DNA from: UBA6522 sp963664945
GTDB lineage: Bacteria; Pseudomonadota; Gammaproteobacteria; Steroidobacterales; Rariloculaceae
DNA length: 64,000 nt
Assembly (NCBI GenBank): GCA_963664945.1
Contig: OY761822.1
Coordinates: 3,348,001 to 3,412,000, forward strand
Direction of reading: 5' to 3'
Below the pieces are notes generated by a model. That model was not told the origin of the DNA and did no database searches. It worked only from the letters and a program-made list of their open reading frames with translations. This document shows, piece after piece, positions 34,845-44,428 of the stretch; position 1 is the stretch's first letter, and the number at the start of each line of letters is the position of its first letter. A program made the position numbers and the translations under genes.

Positions 34845-36602
34845 ATGAGCTATACGGTTCTTGCACGAAAATGGCGGCCTCGACGCTTTGCGGAGATGGT
34901 TGGCCAACACCATGTCGTCAAGGCGCTGGTGAACTCGCTCGCGGCGGAGCGCCTCCACCACGCCTACCTGTTCGCGGGTACACGCGGTGTCGGCAAGACC
35001 ACGTTGGCTCGAATCCTCGCCAAGGCACTGAATTGCTCGGAAGGCATCGTTCCCGAGCCCTGCGGCACCTGCGAAGCGTGTACGGCCATCGACGACGGGC
35101 GCTTCGTGGATCTCATCGAAGTGGACGCCGCGTCGCGCACCCGGGTGGACGACACCCGGGAGTTGATGGAGAACACCCAGTACACGCCGGCCCAGGGGCG
35201 ATTCAAGGTGTATCTCATCGACGAGGTGCACATGCTGTCGAATCACTCCTTCAACGCGCTGCTCAAGACGCTGGAGGAGCCGCCTCCGCACATCAAGTTC
35301 CTGTTGGCGACCACGGACCCCCAGAAGTTGCCGGTGACGGTGCTGTCCCGCTGCCTGCAGTTCAATCTCAAGCGACTGACCGTGGCGGAGATTTGCCAGC
35401 AATTGGAGAAAATCCAGGGGGAAGAGGAATTCGAAGCCGAAGCTGAAGCCCTGAAGGCGCTGGCCAGGGCCGCGGACGGCAGCATGCGGGATGGTTTGAG
35501 CCTGCTGGACCAGGCCATCGCATTCAGCGCCGGAGACGTGACCACGGAAGCGGTCAGCGCCATGCTTGGCAGCATCGACCGGAAGCATGTGCTGCGATTC
35601 GTCCACGGGCTGGCCGAACTGGATGGCTCCGCCCTGATGAACGAAGTCGCCGAGCTGGATGAGCAGGCGCCGGACTACGGTGCGGTGCTGGACGAGCTGA
35701 TGGGCGTCCTGCAGCGAATCGCGGTTTTGCAATTGGTCGGGTCCGAGAACGATGAGGAAGCCCGGGAACTGCCGGAACTCGCGTCGAAACTCACGGCGGA
35801 AGACGTGCAGCTCTTCTACCAGATCGCGTTGCAGGGCCGACGGGACCTGGGCGTATCCCGCGACTATCGCGCCGCGTTTGAAATGACCTTGCTGCGGATG
35901 CTGGCGTTTCGGCCGGGCACGGGGCAGGAACCGCAACCGGAAGGGAAGCCTCGAACTCGAACGCCTCACAGGGGCGCGAGCAAGCGGGTGCCCGCGACAG
36001 CCGATGCTCCTCGGCGGCCGCGACAATCTCCTGCTGCTCGAGGCAGGTCATCCAGCCCTGGCGGCTCACCTGGGCCGTCCACCACGTCTGCGTCGCCTGG
36101 GCGGGCCAGCGAGCACAGTCCGCCCAGCCCCTCCAGGCCCTCCGGCCCCTCCGGCTCTTCCGCCCAAGGCGCGGCCGCACCGCGGGCAGAGGCCGAAGTG
36201 AACGTGCCCGGCCCCGATGCCTGGCACGAATTCATCGCCAGGTCCGGGATCAACGGGGCGCCGCGGCAATTGGCCGAGCACTGCGCGGTCAAGAGCGGTT
36301 CGACTGATGGTCTGGAGCTGGTGCTTGCCTCCGACAATGCGCATCTCAACACCGACCGGGTCAGAAACCGCCTGCTGGAGCAGCTTCAGAAGCAGTTTTC
36401 AGGCCGGGTATCGGTGAAAATCGAAGTCGGCGAGCCTCCGGCCCCGACGCCTGCCCGGATCCGGGCCGAGGGCGAATCCGAGCGTATGCGCAAGGCGCGC
36501 GCGTCTGTCGAGAGCGATCCGGTGGTGAAGGAGATTCAGGCCAAATTCGATGCGGTGCTCGAACTCGACAGCATCCAACCCCTTGAAAGCAAAGAGACTT
36601 GA
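34845..36602 (+). CDS. dnaX: DNA polymerase III subunit gamma/tau
   Basis: Clamp-loader ATPase subunit of 585 residues. The N-terminus reads YTVLARKWRPRRFAEMVGQ; Walker A is GTRGVGKTTLARIL, the zinc cysteines are CSEGIVPEPCGTCEAC, Walker B/DExH is LIDEVHML and the SRC motif is VLSRCLQFNLKR. A proline/serine-rich linker (about residues 365-445) precedes a tau-like C-terminal domain. A GGAG site precedes the ATG. It forms the conserved dnaX-ybaB-recR operon. I saw no obvious slippery heptamer for making a short gamma form. Confidence 0.96.
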   Translation: MSYTVLARKWRPRRFAEMVGQHHVVKALVNSLAAERLHHAYLFAGTRGVGKTTLARILAKALNCSEGIVPEPCGTCEACTAIDDGRFVDLIEVDAASRTRVDDTRELMENTQYTPAQGRFKVYLIDEVHMLSNHSFNALLKTLEEPPPHIKFLLATTDPQKLPVTVLSRCLQFNLKRLTVAEICQQLEKIQGEEEFEAEAEALKALARAADGSMRDGLSLLDQAIAFSAGDVTTEAVSAMLGSIDRKHVLRFVHGLAELDGSALMNEVAELDEQAPDYGAVLDELMGVLQRIAVLQLVGSENDEEARELPELASKLTAEDVQLFYQIALQGRRDLGVSRDYRAAFEMTLLRMLAFRPGTGQEPQPEGKPRTRTPHRGASKRVPATADAPRRPRQSPAARGRSSSPGGSPGPSTTSASPGRASEHSPPSPSRPSGPSGSSAQGAAAPRAEAEVNVPGPDAWHEFIARSGINGAPRQLAEHCAVKSGSTDGLELVLASDNAHLNTDRVRNRLLEQLQKQFSGRVSVKIEVGEPPAPTPARIRAEGESERMRKARASVESDPVVKEIQAKFDAVLELDSIQPLESKET

Positions 36603-36674
36603 CGCCGAATCGATCCGTCAGATCGGCGCTGTCGGCACGGAACGGATGACATATTCTGGCTGGAGAACGGCAAG

Positions 36675-36992
36675 ATGAAAGACATGCTTGACTTGATGAA
36701 ACAGGCGAATCAGATGCGGGGCGAAATGCGCAAGGCCCAGAAACAGCTCGCATCCATGGAAGTGCAGGGCGAGGCGGGCGGAGGCATGGTCAGGATTGTC
36801 ATGACCTGTAACCATCGTATTCGGCGGTTGGAAATCGAGGACAACTTGCTGGGCGACAGGAAGTCGATGCTGGAAGACCTGGTCAAGGCGGCCTTCAACG
36901 ACGCGCTCAAGAAAGTCGAGCGAACGGTGAAGGACCAGATGTCGAGCGTCACGGGCGGGATGATGCCTCCGGGAATGAAGCTGCCGTTCTGA
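36675..36992 (+). CDS. ybaB: YbaB/EbfC nucleoid-associated protein
   Basis: A 105-residue dimeric DNA-binding protein. Typical sequence: MKDMLDLMKQANQMRGEMRK, VQGEAGGGMVRIVMTCNHRI and a C-terminal MTGGMMPPGMKLPF-like end (TGGMMPPGMKLPF). It lies between dnaX and recR as in most Proteobacteria, and its stop overlaps the recR ATG by one base. Confidence 0.95.
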   Translation: MKDMLDLMKQANQMRGEMRKAQKQLASMEVQGEAGGGMVRIVMTCNHRIRRLEIEDNLLGDRKSMLEDLVKAAFNDALKKVERTVKDQMSSVTGGMMPPGMKLPF

Positions 36993-37612
36993 TGGCCGAA
37001 GCCTATTCTCCGCTGTTGGCGCAACTCATCGACGCTCTCAAGTGCCTGCCCGGCGTCGGCGCCAAGAGCGCGCGGCGAATGGCGTTTCATCTCCTGCACA
37101 GGGACCGGGCCGGCGCTGTCCATCTGGCACGGTCGCTTGCGGATGCGGCCAAGCGGATCAGGCATTGCCGGCGTTGCCGGATGTTCACGGAGGAGGCCGA
37201 ATGTTCCTTCTGCACCAGCGCGAGGCGGGACCCAAGCCTGCTTTGCGTGGTAGAAACGCCTGCCGATGTAGTGGCCATCGAGCAGTCCGCCGCGTATTCG
37301 GGCCGATACTTCGTATTGATGGGGCACCTGTCCCCGCTGGATGGAATCGGTCCCACGGAACTCGGGCTCGACCTCCTTCAGGAACGCTTCGCCAATGACG
37401 GCGTGTCCGAGGCGATCCTGGCGACCAGCGTCACCGTGGAAGGCGACGCGACCGCGCACCTGGTCGCGACCATGGCGCGCAGACACGGCATCGGCGCCAG
37501 CCGGATCGCCTACGGGGTTCCGGTAGGCGGTGAGCTTGAGTTTATCGACTCCGGCACCTTGTCCCGGGCGCTGTCCGGGCGGCGGACGATCGGACTGGAG
37601 GAGGGGACCTGA
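36992..37612 (+). CDS. recR: Recombination mediator RecR
   Basis: A 206-residue protein that works with RecO in loading RecA at gaps. It shows the helix-hairpin-helix CLPGVGAKSARRMAFHLL, a C4 zinc finger CRRCRMFTEEAECSFC, and the Toprim domain LCVVETPADVVAIEQ with GHLSPLDGIGP. Length is normal (about 200). It is translationally coupled to ybaB. Confidence 0.96.
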   Translation: MAEAYSPLLAQLIDALKCLPGVGAKSARRMAFHLLHRDRAGAVHLARSLADAAKRIRHCRRCRMFTEEAECSFCTSARRDPSLLCVVETPADVVAIEQSAAYSGRYFVLMGHLSPLDGIGPTELGLDLLQERFANDGVSEAILATSVTVEGDATAHLVATMARRHGIGASRIAYGVPVGGELEFIDSGTLSRALSGRRTIGLEEGT

Positions 37613-37697
37613 AATCCATGGAGACACGTCGAATTCCGCATCCCGTTTCATTGGCGCATGAAGCTTTTCGCATCAGGGAAATTTGCGGAGGCGCGAA

Positions 37698-38045
37698 GTG
37701 AGCAGTAAATCCGGCTGCCTGTTCTGCAGGATCGTAGCGGGCGAGATTCCCAGCGAGCGCCTCTACGAGGACGATGACATTCTGGTCTTTCTCGATATCA
37801 ATCCACAGGCGCCGTTCCACGCCCTGTTGATACCCAAGATTCACCTTGCGACGTTGAACGATTTCGCTCCGGAACATGCCGAGCTGGCCGGCCGGTTGTT
37901 CCTGGTGGCCGGGGCGTTGGCCGAGGAACACGATTTGCCGGGCTATCGCGTGGTCGTCAACACGAACGCCGAAGGCGGGCAGGTCATCTACCACGTTCAC
38001 ATGCACATGCTTGGCGGGCGGCAGATGAGGGCCGGGCTGGGCTGA
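37698..38045 (+). CDS. hinT: HIT-family hydrolase (HinT-like)
   Basis: A 115-residue histidine-triad purine phosphoramidase. Sequence: CLFCRIVAGEIPSERLYEDD, FLDINPQAPFHALLIPKIH, and the triad YHVHMHMLGGR. The GTG at 37698 is chosen because GGAG lies 8 bp upstream; a TTG five codons earlier is less likely. It stands between recR and the convergent rsgA. Confidence 0.93.
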   Translation: MSSKSGCLFCRIVAGEIPSERLYEDDDILVFLDINPQAPFHALLIPKIHLATLNDFAPEHAELAGRLFLVAGALAEEHDLPGYRVVVNTNAEGGQVIYHVHMHMLGGRQMRAGLG

Positions 38046-38163
38046 CCGGGGCAACGAGCCGGCCCCCACGTCCGATTCCAGCCTGCCGCTGCGACGGATT
38101 CATTCGTGGAACCGGACTATCCCGCGTGCCGGCCGGTGCTCCCGGCAGTCCCGATGTGTCGTT

Positions 38164-39045
38164 TCAATACTCGCGTGCCGAGGCCGTCGATTCGTAGAGC
38201 CTTGCGTAATTCTTGTACCGGCCTCCGTCGATCTCGCCGTCCTTCAGCGCGGCCTTGATGGCGCAGTCGGGTTCGGCGCGGTGCGTGCAGTCGTCGAACC
38301 GGCATCCGTCGCGGCGGGCAACGAATTCCCGGAACCCGGACTGCACGTCGCCCGGGCTTTCGACATAGGGAACGAAGTTGCGCACGCCAGGCGAGTCGAT
38401 GATCTCGCCGCCGCCGCGGTGCCGGTGCAGCACCGAGGTCGTGGTGGTGTGGCGGCCGTGACGGAGCCTGGCCGAGAGGCTGCCGACCCGTTGTACGTCT
38501 TCCCCCAGGAGCTCATTGAAGAGCGACGATTTGCCCACTCCCGACTGCCCGATCATGGCGCTTCGCTCCGCGCCGAGCACCTGTTCCAGCGCTTCGAGCC
38601 CGGCCTTGTCCAGGGCACTGGTCAGCGCGGTCCCGTAACCGGCCTTGCGATAGACCTCCAGCGCCTCCGGCGCGCTATCGACCAGGTCCATCTTGTTGTA
38701 GGCGATGACCGCCTTGAGTCCCTCGAGTTCGGCCGCGCAGAGGTACCGGTCCAGCAGAAACCAGTCGGGAGCCGGATGCGGCGACAGGACCATGATGAGT
38801 TGTGTCAGGTTGGCGGCGATGACTTCGGGACGGCCGCGGGAGTCGACTCGCCGAAGCGTGGAATCCCGCGCCCGCACGGCTTGCGCGATGCAGGTTCCAT
38901 CGGGTTCGCGGCGCCATTCCACATTGTCGCCGACCACCGGTCTCAGCCGGCGGCCATGCATCCGGCAATCGTGCACGTCGCCGGCGCGGTCCTCGACCAG
39001 CGCGTGCCGTCTGAAGCGAGCGACAACGAGCCCGGTTTCTCTCAT
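38164..39045 (-). CDS. rsgA: Ribosome small-subunit GTPase
   Basis: A 293-residue circularly permuted GTPase that checks late 30S maturation. The OB-fold comes first, then G4 AYNKMDLVD, G1 GQSGVGKSSLFNELL, the G2 region RHTTTTSVLH and G3 DSPGVRNF, with a zinc site CRFDDCTHRAEPDC. It diverges from orn, the usual gammaproteobacterial layout. Confidence 0.96.
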   Translation of the reverse strand: MRETGLVVARFRRHALVEDRAGDVHDCRMHGRRLRPVVGDNVEWRREPDGTCIAQAVRARDSTLRRVDSRGRPEVIAANLTQLIMVLSPHPAPDWFLLDRYLCAAELEGLKAVIAYNKMDLVDSAPEALEVYRKAGYGTALTSALDKAGLEALEQVLGAERSAMIGQSGVGKSSLFNELLGEDVQRVGSLSARLRHGRHTTTTSVLHRHRGGGEIIDSPGVRNFVPYVESPGDVQSGFREFVARRDGCRFDDCTHRAEPDCAIKAALKDGEIDGGRYKNYARLYESTASAREY

Positions 39046-39188
39046 CGTTTCCCGGACCGATGAGCCGGCCTGAACCGGTTCGAACCGTTCCGCGCCGGTG
39101 ATCGCCGTCCCGCGGTCCCGGCGCGCGCGCCTGCTACAATGCCGGGATACCGGCGGGAGCCGGACCGAGGGGCCGGGGGGGCGTTGAA

Positions 39189-39731
39189 TTGAAGTCCAGA
39201 GACCACCTGATTTGGATCGATCTCGAAATGACGGGGCTGGACCCCGAAAGGGACGTCATCATCGAGATCGCAACCATAGTGACCGACCGGCATCTTCTGG
39301 TCCTGGAGGAGGGTCCGGTCAGGGCAATACATCAGGATGATTCGGTGCTGGATGCCATGGACGAGTGGAACACCAGGCAGCACGGCAGTTCCGGCCTCGT
39401 CGAGCGCGTCAGAGCCAGCAGGGTCGACGAGGCGGAGGCCGAGCAGCAGACACTGGCGTTTCTGCGCAGGTACCTGGACCCGGGGGTGTCACCCATGTGC
39501 GGAAACGGGGTTTGCCAGGATCGGCGTTTCCTGATCCGCCACATGCCCGAACTGGCGAATTTCTTCCACTATCGCAATCTCGATGTCTCCAGCCTGAAGA
39601 TACTCGCGCGGCTATGGGCGCCGGCGCAATTCGAGCCGTTCGAGAAACCCTCCACGCACCTTGCCATGGCGGACATTCACGACTCGATTCGGGAATTGAA
39701 GCACTACCGGGAGCACATGATCAGCTTCTAG
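39189..39731 (+). CDS. orn: Oligoribonuclease
   Basis: A 180-residue DEDDh 3'-5' exonuclease that clears 2-5 nt RNA and pGpG. Motifs: WIDLEMTGLDPERD (ExoI), CGNGVCQDRRFLIRHMPELA (ExoII) and HLAMADIHDSIRELKHYR (ExoIII). Length matches E. coli Orn (181). Its end overlaps the convergent ppsA by 11 bp. Confidence 0.97.
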   Translation: MKSRDHLIWIDLEMTGLDPERDVIIEIATIVTDRHLLVLEEGPVRAIHQDDSVLDAMDEWNTRQHGSSGLVERVRASRVDEAEAEQQTLAFLRRYLDPGVSPMCGNGVCQDRRFLIRHMPELANFFHYRNLDVSSLKILARLWAPAQFEPFEKPSTHLAMADIHDSIRELKHYREHMISF

Positions 39732-42111
39732 CAGCCCGGGGCGCGTGCTCGGCCAGGTAGAGCCAGGTATCGAGCACCGAATCGGGGTTCAGCGACAGGC
39801 TCTCGATGCCCCGGTCCAGCAGCCACAGCGCGAGGTCCGGGTGATCGGACGGCCCCTGGCCGCAAATGCCCACGTACTTGTCCTGTGCCCGGCAGGCGCT
39901 GATGGCCATGTCCAGCAGGCGTTTTACGGACTCGTCCCGCTCATCGAACAGCGCGGCGATCTTTCCGGAATCCCGGTCCAGTCCCAGCGTGAGTTGCGTC
40001 ATGTCGTTGGAACCGATGGACATGCCATCGAAGTATTCCAGGTAGCGTTCCGCGAGCAGCGCATTGCCGGGCAACTCGCACATCATGATCAGTTTCAGCC
40101 CGTTTTCGCCGCGAGCGAGCCCGTTGTCCGCGAGCAGCTCGACGACCTCGCGCGCTTCGGTCAGGGTCCGCACGAAGGGCACCATGACCTGAACGTTCGT
40201 AAGCCCCATCCGGTTGCGCACGCGGCGCAGCGCGCGGCATTCGAGTTCGAAACAGGGCTTGAATTCCTCATCGACGTATCTGGACGCGCCGCGGAAGCCG
40301 AGCATGGGGTTTTCCTCCCGCGGTTCGTACCGGTCTCCGCCGATCAGGTTGGCGTATTCGTTGGACTTGAAATCCGACAGCCGCACGATGACGGGTTCCG
40401 GTGCGAACGCCGCGGCGATGGAGCCGATGCCCTCGCTGAGTTTCTCCACGTAGAACGAAACCGGGTCGCCGTACCCGGCCATGTATTCCTCGATGAGTTC
40501 CTGCACGCCGGCGTCCTGCCGGTCGAATTCGATCAGCGCTTTCGGGTGTACGCCGATCATGCGGTTGATGATGAATTCCAGCCGGGCGAGGCCGACGCCA
40601 TGATTCGGAATGGCGGCGAACACGAAGGCGCGGTCGGGGTTGCCGACGTTCATGGCGAGCTTGACCGGGATCTCGGGCAGCTTCCCGAGACGGACCTCGT
40701 GTTCCTCGTAACGCAGTATTCCCCTGTACACGAAGCCTTCATCGCCCTCCGCGCAGGAGACGGTGACTTCGGTTCCATCCGGAATGTCCTTCGTGGCGTG
40801 ACCGCAACCCACCACGGCGGGGACGCCCAGTTCTCGGGCGATGATGGCGGCGTGGCAGGTGCGGCCGCCGCGGTTGGTGACGATGGCTGCGGCCCGCTTC
40901 ATCACCGGTTCCCAGTCCGGGTCCGTCATGTCCGTCACCAGCACGTCGCCGGGCTCGATCAGGTTCATTTCCTCGACGCTTGCGACGACCCGGGCGGTAC
41001 CGGCGCCAACCCGCTGCCCGATGCTGCGCCCGGTGCTCAGCACCTCCGAGTGCTCCTTGAGGGAAAATCGCACCATGGTTTCGCCCGACCGGCTCTTCAC
41101 CGTCTCCGGCCGCGCCTGCAGGATGAACAGTTCCCCTGTCTTGCCGTCCTTGCCCCACTCGATATCCATGGGCTGGCCATAGTGTTTTTCGATGGCGACG
41201 GCCTGCCGGGCCAGGGAGTGAATCTCCTCATCCGTCAGCGAAAACCGGTTGCGGTCCCCCTCGGGCACGGGCACGGTCACCACGCGCTCCCCGCCGCGGT
41301 CGGCGTGAACCATCTTCACGGCCTTGCTGCCCAGGTTGCGCCGCACGACGGCGTGGTGGCCGTTGGCCAGGGCCGGCTTGTAAACGTAGAACTCGTCCGG
41401 GTTCACGGCGCCCTGGACGATCGTCTCGCCCAGACCGTAGCTCGAGTTGATCAACACCAAGTCCCGGAATCCGGATTCCGTGTCCAGCGTGAACATGACT
41501 CCGGAAGAGGCCAGGTCGGCTCGAACCATGCGCTGCACGCCCACCGACAGAGACACCTCACGGTGATCGAACTGGCGATGAACCCGGTAAGCGATGGCTC
41601 GGTCGTTGAACAGCGATGCGTAAATCCGGTGAATGCCGGCGAGGACGTTTTCCAGACCCGTGACGTTGAGCAGCGTATCCTGCTGGCCGGCGAACGAGGC
41701 CTCGGGAAGGTCTTCGGCCGTGGCCGAGGAACGGACCGCGACGCTGATGTCCTCGCCATTGGCCAACTGCCCCCAGGCGGCGCTGACCGCATCGGTCAGT
41801 CCCCGCGGCAGCGAAGCGTCGAGGATCATCTGCCTTATCCGTGAACCCGTATGTGTCAACGCGGCCGTATCGTCCACGTTCAGGTCATCAAGGAGGTTGT
41901 GGATGGTCGAACCCAAGCCGTCCTGGGCGAGGAATTCGGAGTACGCCCGGGCCGTGGTCGCAAAGCCGTCCGGCACGCGAATACCGAGCTTGTCGAGATG
42001 GCCGATCATCTCGCCGAGCGATGCGTTCTTGCCGCCTACACGGCTTACGTCGTCGCGGCCGCTGGCCGCGAGGCTGACGACATATTCTTCCACGCTATAC
42101 TCCCGTGCCAC
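39721..42111 (-). CDS. ppsA: Phosphoenolpyruvate synthase
   Basis: A 796-residue gluconeogenic enzyme converting pyruvate + ATP to PEP + AMP + Pi. Domains in order: ATP-grasp (GGKNASLGEMI, AVRSSATAEDLPEASFAGQQ), the swivelling phosphohistidine domain with GGRTCHAAIIARELGVPAVVG, and the PEP/pyruvate-binding barrel (NPMLGFRGASRY, GICGQGPSDHPD). Length and motifs match the family (about 792). It diverges from its regulator ppsR with an 18-bp gap, so both promoters overlap. Confidence 0.97.
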   Translation of the reverse strand: MAREYSVEEYVVSLAASGRDDVSRVGGKNASLGEMIGHLDKLGIRVPDGFATTARAYSEFLAQDGLGSTIHNLLDDLNVDDTAALTHTGSRIRQMILDASLPRGLTDAVSAAWGQLANGEDISVAVRSSATAEDLPEASFAGQQDTLLNVTGLENVLAGIHRIYASLFNDRAIAYRVHRQFDHREVSLSVGVQRMVRADLASSGVMFTLDTESGFRDLVLINSSYGLGETIVQGAVNPDEFYVYKPALANGHHAVVRRNLGSKAVKMVHADRGGERVVTVPVPEGDRNRFSLTDEEIHSLARQAVAIEKHYGQPMDIEWGKDGKTGELFILQARPETVKSRSGETMVRFSLKEHSEVLSTGRSIGQRVGAGTARVVASVEEMNLIEPGDVLVTDMTDPDWEPVMKRAAAIVTNRGGRTCHAAIIARELGVPAVVGCGHATKDIPDGTEVTVSCAEGDEGFVYRGILRYEEHEVRLGKLPEIPVKLAMNVGNPDRAFVFAAIPNHGVGLARLEFIINRMIGVHPKALIEFDRQDAGVQELIEEYMAGYGDPVSFYVEKLSEGIGSIAAAFAPEPVIVRLSDFKSNEYANLIGGDRYEPREENPMLGFRGASRYVDEEFKPCFELECRALRRVRNRMGLTNVQVMVPFVRTLTEAREVVELLADNGLARGENGLKLIMMCELPGNALLAERYLEYFDGMSIGSNDMTQLTLGLDRDSGKIAALFDERDESVKRLLDMAISACRAQDKYVGICGQGPSDHPDLALWLLDRGIESLSLNPDSVLDTWLYLAEHAPRAARS

Positions 42112-42129
42112 CGAGCCGCGTGGACAACA

Positions 42130-42954
42130 ATGGCAGAGCGAACCGTTTACTTTGTGTCGGATCAGACCGGTGTGACTGCCGAGACGCTAGGGCACAGTCT
42201 GCTCACACAGTTCGATGGGGTCGAATTCCGAACCGTGACTGTGCCATTTGTCGATGATGTTGACAAGGCGGCCAGGGTCACGCGGCGAATCGACCGCAAT
42301 GCGGACCGGACCGGCAGAAAGCCCATCGTGTTCACGAGTTTTGTGGAGGACGAGCTGAGGGCGCCGCTGCTTGCGTGCAACGGCCTGGTGCTGGATATGT
42401 TCGCCGCCTTCATCGGGCCGCTGGAAGACGAACTCCAGATGAGTTCGTCGCATACGGCTGGCCGGGCGCACGGCATGACCGACGTCACCCGGTATGACAC
42501 GCGCATCAACGCCATGAATTTTTCGATGGACGCCGATGACGGGCACGGCATCCGGCACTACGACCGTGCCGATGTCATCCTGACCGGGGTATCGAGGTCC
42601 GGAAAGACGCCGACCTGCCTTTACCTCGCGCTCCAGTACGGCATCTTCGCGGCGAATTATCCGCTGGCCGAGGAAGACCTGGAGTCGGGGGAACTGCCCG
42701 GGGTGTTGCGCGAATTTCGCGGCAAGCTTTACGGGTTGACCATCGAGCATTCGCGGCTGCGCCAGATCCGGCTGGAACGCCGCCCTGAAGGGCGTTACGC
42801 ATCCGCGCAGCAGGTCAGTTTCGAACTGCGCGGCGCGGAACGTCTGTTCAAAAGGCTTGGAATCCCGTTCATCGACACGACGCACTGCTCCATCGAGGAA
42901 ATCGCCAGCACGATTCTGAGCGAAACCGGCATCGAACGGCGGGCGAACCCGTAG
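42130..42954 (+). CDS. ppsR: PEP synthase regulatory kinase/pyrophosphorylase
   Basis: A 274-residue DUF299 protein that phosphorylates PEP synthase with ADP and reactivates it by phosphorolysis. It begins MAERTVYFVSDQTGVTAETLGHSLL-like and has the P-loop GVSRSGKTPTCLYLALQYGI, NYPLAEEDLESGELP and a C-terminal DTTHCSIEEIASTIL. The ATG at 42130 is the start of homology; the longer frame overlaps ppsA. The IS1202-type element lies just downstream. Confidence 0.95.
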   Translation: MAERTVYFVSDQTGVTAETLGHSLLTQFDGVEFRTVTVPFVDDVDKAARVTRRIDRNADRTGRKPIVFTSFVEDELRAPLLACNGLVLDMFAAFIGPLEDELQMSSSHTAGRAHGMTDVTRYDTRINAMNFSMDADDGHGIRHYDRADVILTGVSRSGKTPTCLYLALQYGIFAANYPLAEEDLESGELPGVLREFRGKLYGLTIEHSRLRQIRLERRPEGRYASAQQVSFELRGAERLFKRLGIPFIDTTHCSIEEIASTILSETGIERRANP

Positions 42955-43092
42955 CAGCCTGCGCTGCGGGAATTCACGGGCTGCTGGACAGGTCTTGTAA
43001 GCCCAAAGCGGTAATGTCCCCTTTCTCCAATTCTAAAATGTCCCCTTTTGATCGGAGGGGATGCGTTGGAAAAGAGCAACGGAGCGGGGACG

Positions 43093-44370
43093 ATGAGTTA
43101 CAAGGAAGCGGATCGGGTGGGGCTGATTCGGGCCGTGGTGGAGAAGCGTTTGCGGCAGCGCGAGGCGGCGAAGCGGCTTGGAATTGGTGTTCGCCAGGTC
43201 AAGCGCCTGGTACGGCGGTACCGGTCGGACGGTCCGGCGGGCCTGGTGTCGGGCCATCGCGGCAAGCGCCCGAACAACGCCATCGACGCGGGGGTCCGGC
43301 GGGAGGTGCTGGACCTGGTGCGGGAGCGCTATGCGGATTTCGGCCCGACATTGGCGTGCGAGAAGCTGGTGGAGGAGCACGGTTGGCGGGTGTCGGCGGA
43401 GACCTTGCGCCAGTGGATGATGGCCGAGGGGTTGTGGCGTTCGAAGGCGCGGCGCGCGGTGCGGGTGCACCCGAGGCGGCCGCGTCGCGCGTGCGTGGGG
43501 GACCTGGTTCAGATCGACGGTTCGCCGCACGACTGGTTCGAGGGTCGGGGTCCGGCGTGCACGTTGATCGTGTACGTGGACGACGCGACGACGCGATTGC
43601 TGGCGACGGGGTTTTTTCCGTCGGAGACGACCGAGGCGTACATGAGCACGACGCGGGCGCATCTGGCGGCGTGCGGGCGGCCGGTGGCGTATTACTCGGA
43701 CCGTTACGGTGTGTTCCGGGTCAACAAGAAGGACAAGGAGGCGGAGTTGACGCAGTTCGGGCGGGCGCTCAAGACGCTGGACATCGCCTCGGTCCACGCC
43801 GGCAGCCCCCAGGCGAAGGGGCGCGTGGAGCGGGCCAACCGGACGCTTCAGGACCGGCTGGTGAAGGAGATGCGGTTGCGCGGGATCGACGGCCTGGAGG
43901 CCGGCAACGCGTACCTGCCGACGTTCATGTCGGACTTCAACCGGCGTTTCGCGGTGGCGCCGCGGGACCCGGCGGACGCCCACCGGGAGGTGCTGCACGG
44001 CGCCCGGGAGTTGGACCAGATTTTCAGCGAGCACCATGTGCGCAAGCTGACGAAGGATCTGACGATCCGGTTCCGCAACCGCGAGTACCGGGTGACGGGA
44101 CACGGCAAGGGGTACCGACTGCGCGGCGCGGCGGTCACGGTGTGCCAAGCGTTCGACGGCTCGGTGACGGTGCTGCGCGACGGCCGGGAGTTGCCCGTCC
44201 GGTTGATCGGGGAAGGCGAGGCGGCGGCGGTGGAGGACGAGAAAACGGTGGTGCGGCGCGTGGACCGGATCAAGGCGGAACAGCGGTCGCGCCCGGCCTA
44301 CAAGCCGACCCCGGACCATCCTTGGCGGCGGTCGTGGAAGCCGGACGCGGGCGGGGCCGCCGCAGGATGA
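43093..44370 (+). CDS. DDE transposase of the IS1202/ISNCY group
   Basis: A 425-residue transposase. The N-terminal HTH reads REAAKRLGIGVRQVKRLVRR. A catalytic DDE core follows, with D in LVQIDGSPHDWFEG, D in YYSDRYGVFRVNK and E in SPQAKGRVERANRTLQDRLVK. A C-terminal beta region follows. The frame appears intact. The ATG at 43093 after GGGGACG is chosen; the frame extends 15 codons upstream into the inverted end. High GC even for this window. Confidence 0.92.
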   Translation: MSYKEADRVGLIRAVVEKRLRQREAAKRLGIGVRQVKRLVRRYRSDGPAGLVSGHRGKRPNNAIDAGVRREVLDLVRERYADFGPTLACEKLVEEHGWRVSAETLRQWMMAEGLWRSKARRAVRVHPRRPRRACVGDLVQIDGSPHDWFEGRGPACTLIVYVDDATTRLLATGFFPSETTEAYMSTTRAHLAACGRPVAYYSDRYGVFRVNKKDKEAELTQFGRALKTLDIASVHAGSPQAKGRVERANRTLQDRLVKEMRLRGIDGLEAGNAYLPTFMSDFNRRFAVAPRDPADAHREVLHGARELDQIFSEHHVRKLTKDLTIRFRNREYRVTGHGKGYRLRGAAVTVCQAFDGSVTVLRDGRELPVRLIGEGEAAAVEDEKTVVRRVDRIKAEQRSRPAYKPTPDHPWRRSWKPDAGGAAAG

Positions 44371-44381
44371 AGCCCGCGCGC

Positions 44382-44428
44382 ATCGGCCTTGGGCTTCGGT
44401 CGCTCCGCTCCCTGCGCCCAAGGCCGAT
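44382..44428 (+). terminator. Perfect 13-bp hairpin inside the IS
   Basis: ATCGGCCTTGGGC (44382-44394) and GCCCAAGGCCGAT (44416-44428) can form a 13-bp stem with a 21-nt loop just after the transposase stop. There is no T-run, so it may stop transcripts only weakly, or serve the element in another way. Confidence 0.5.

Noticed and set aside
34845..36602. Programmed frameshift in dnaX producing a gamma form
   Set aside because: No A-rich slippery heptamer with a following stem was seen in the expected region.
39745..41844. 699-residue open frame opposite ppsA
   Set aside because: ppsA is unmistakable on the other strand; the long antisense frame is a GC-rich codon artefact.
43033..44421. 462-residue open frame opposite the transposase
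   Set aside because: The forward frame has the full DDE motifs; the antisense frame is rich in Arg/His/Pro and has no domain.
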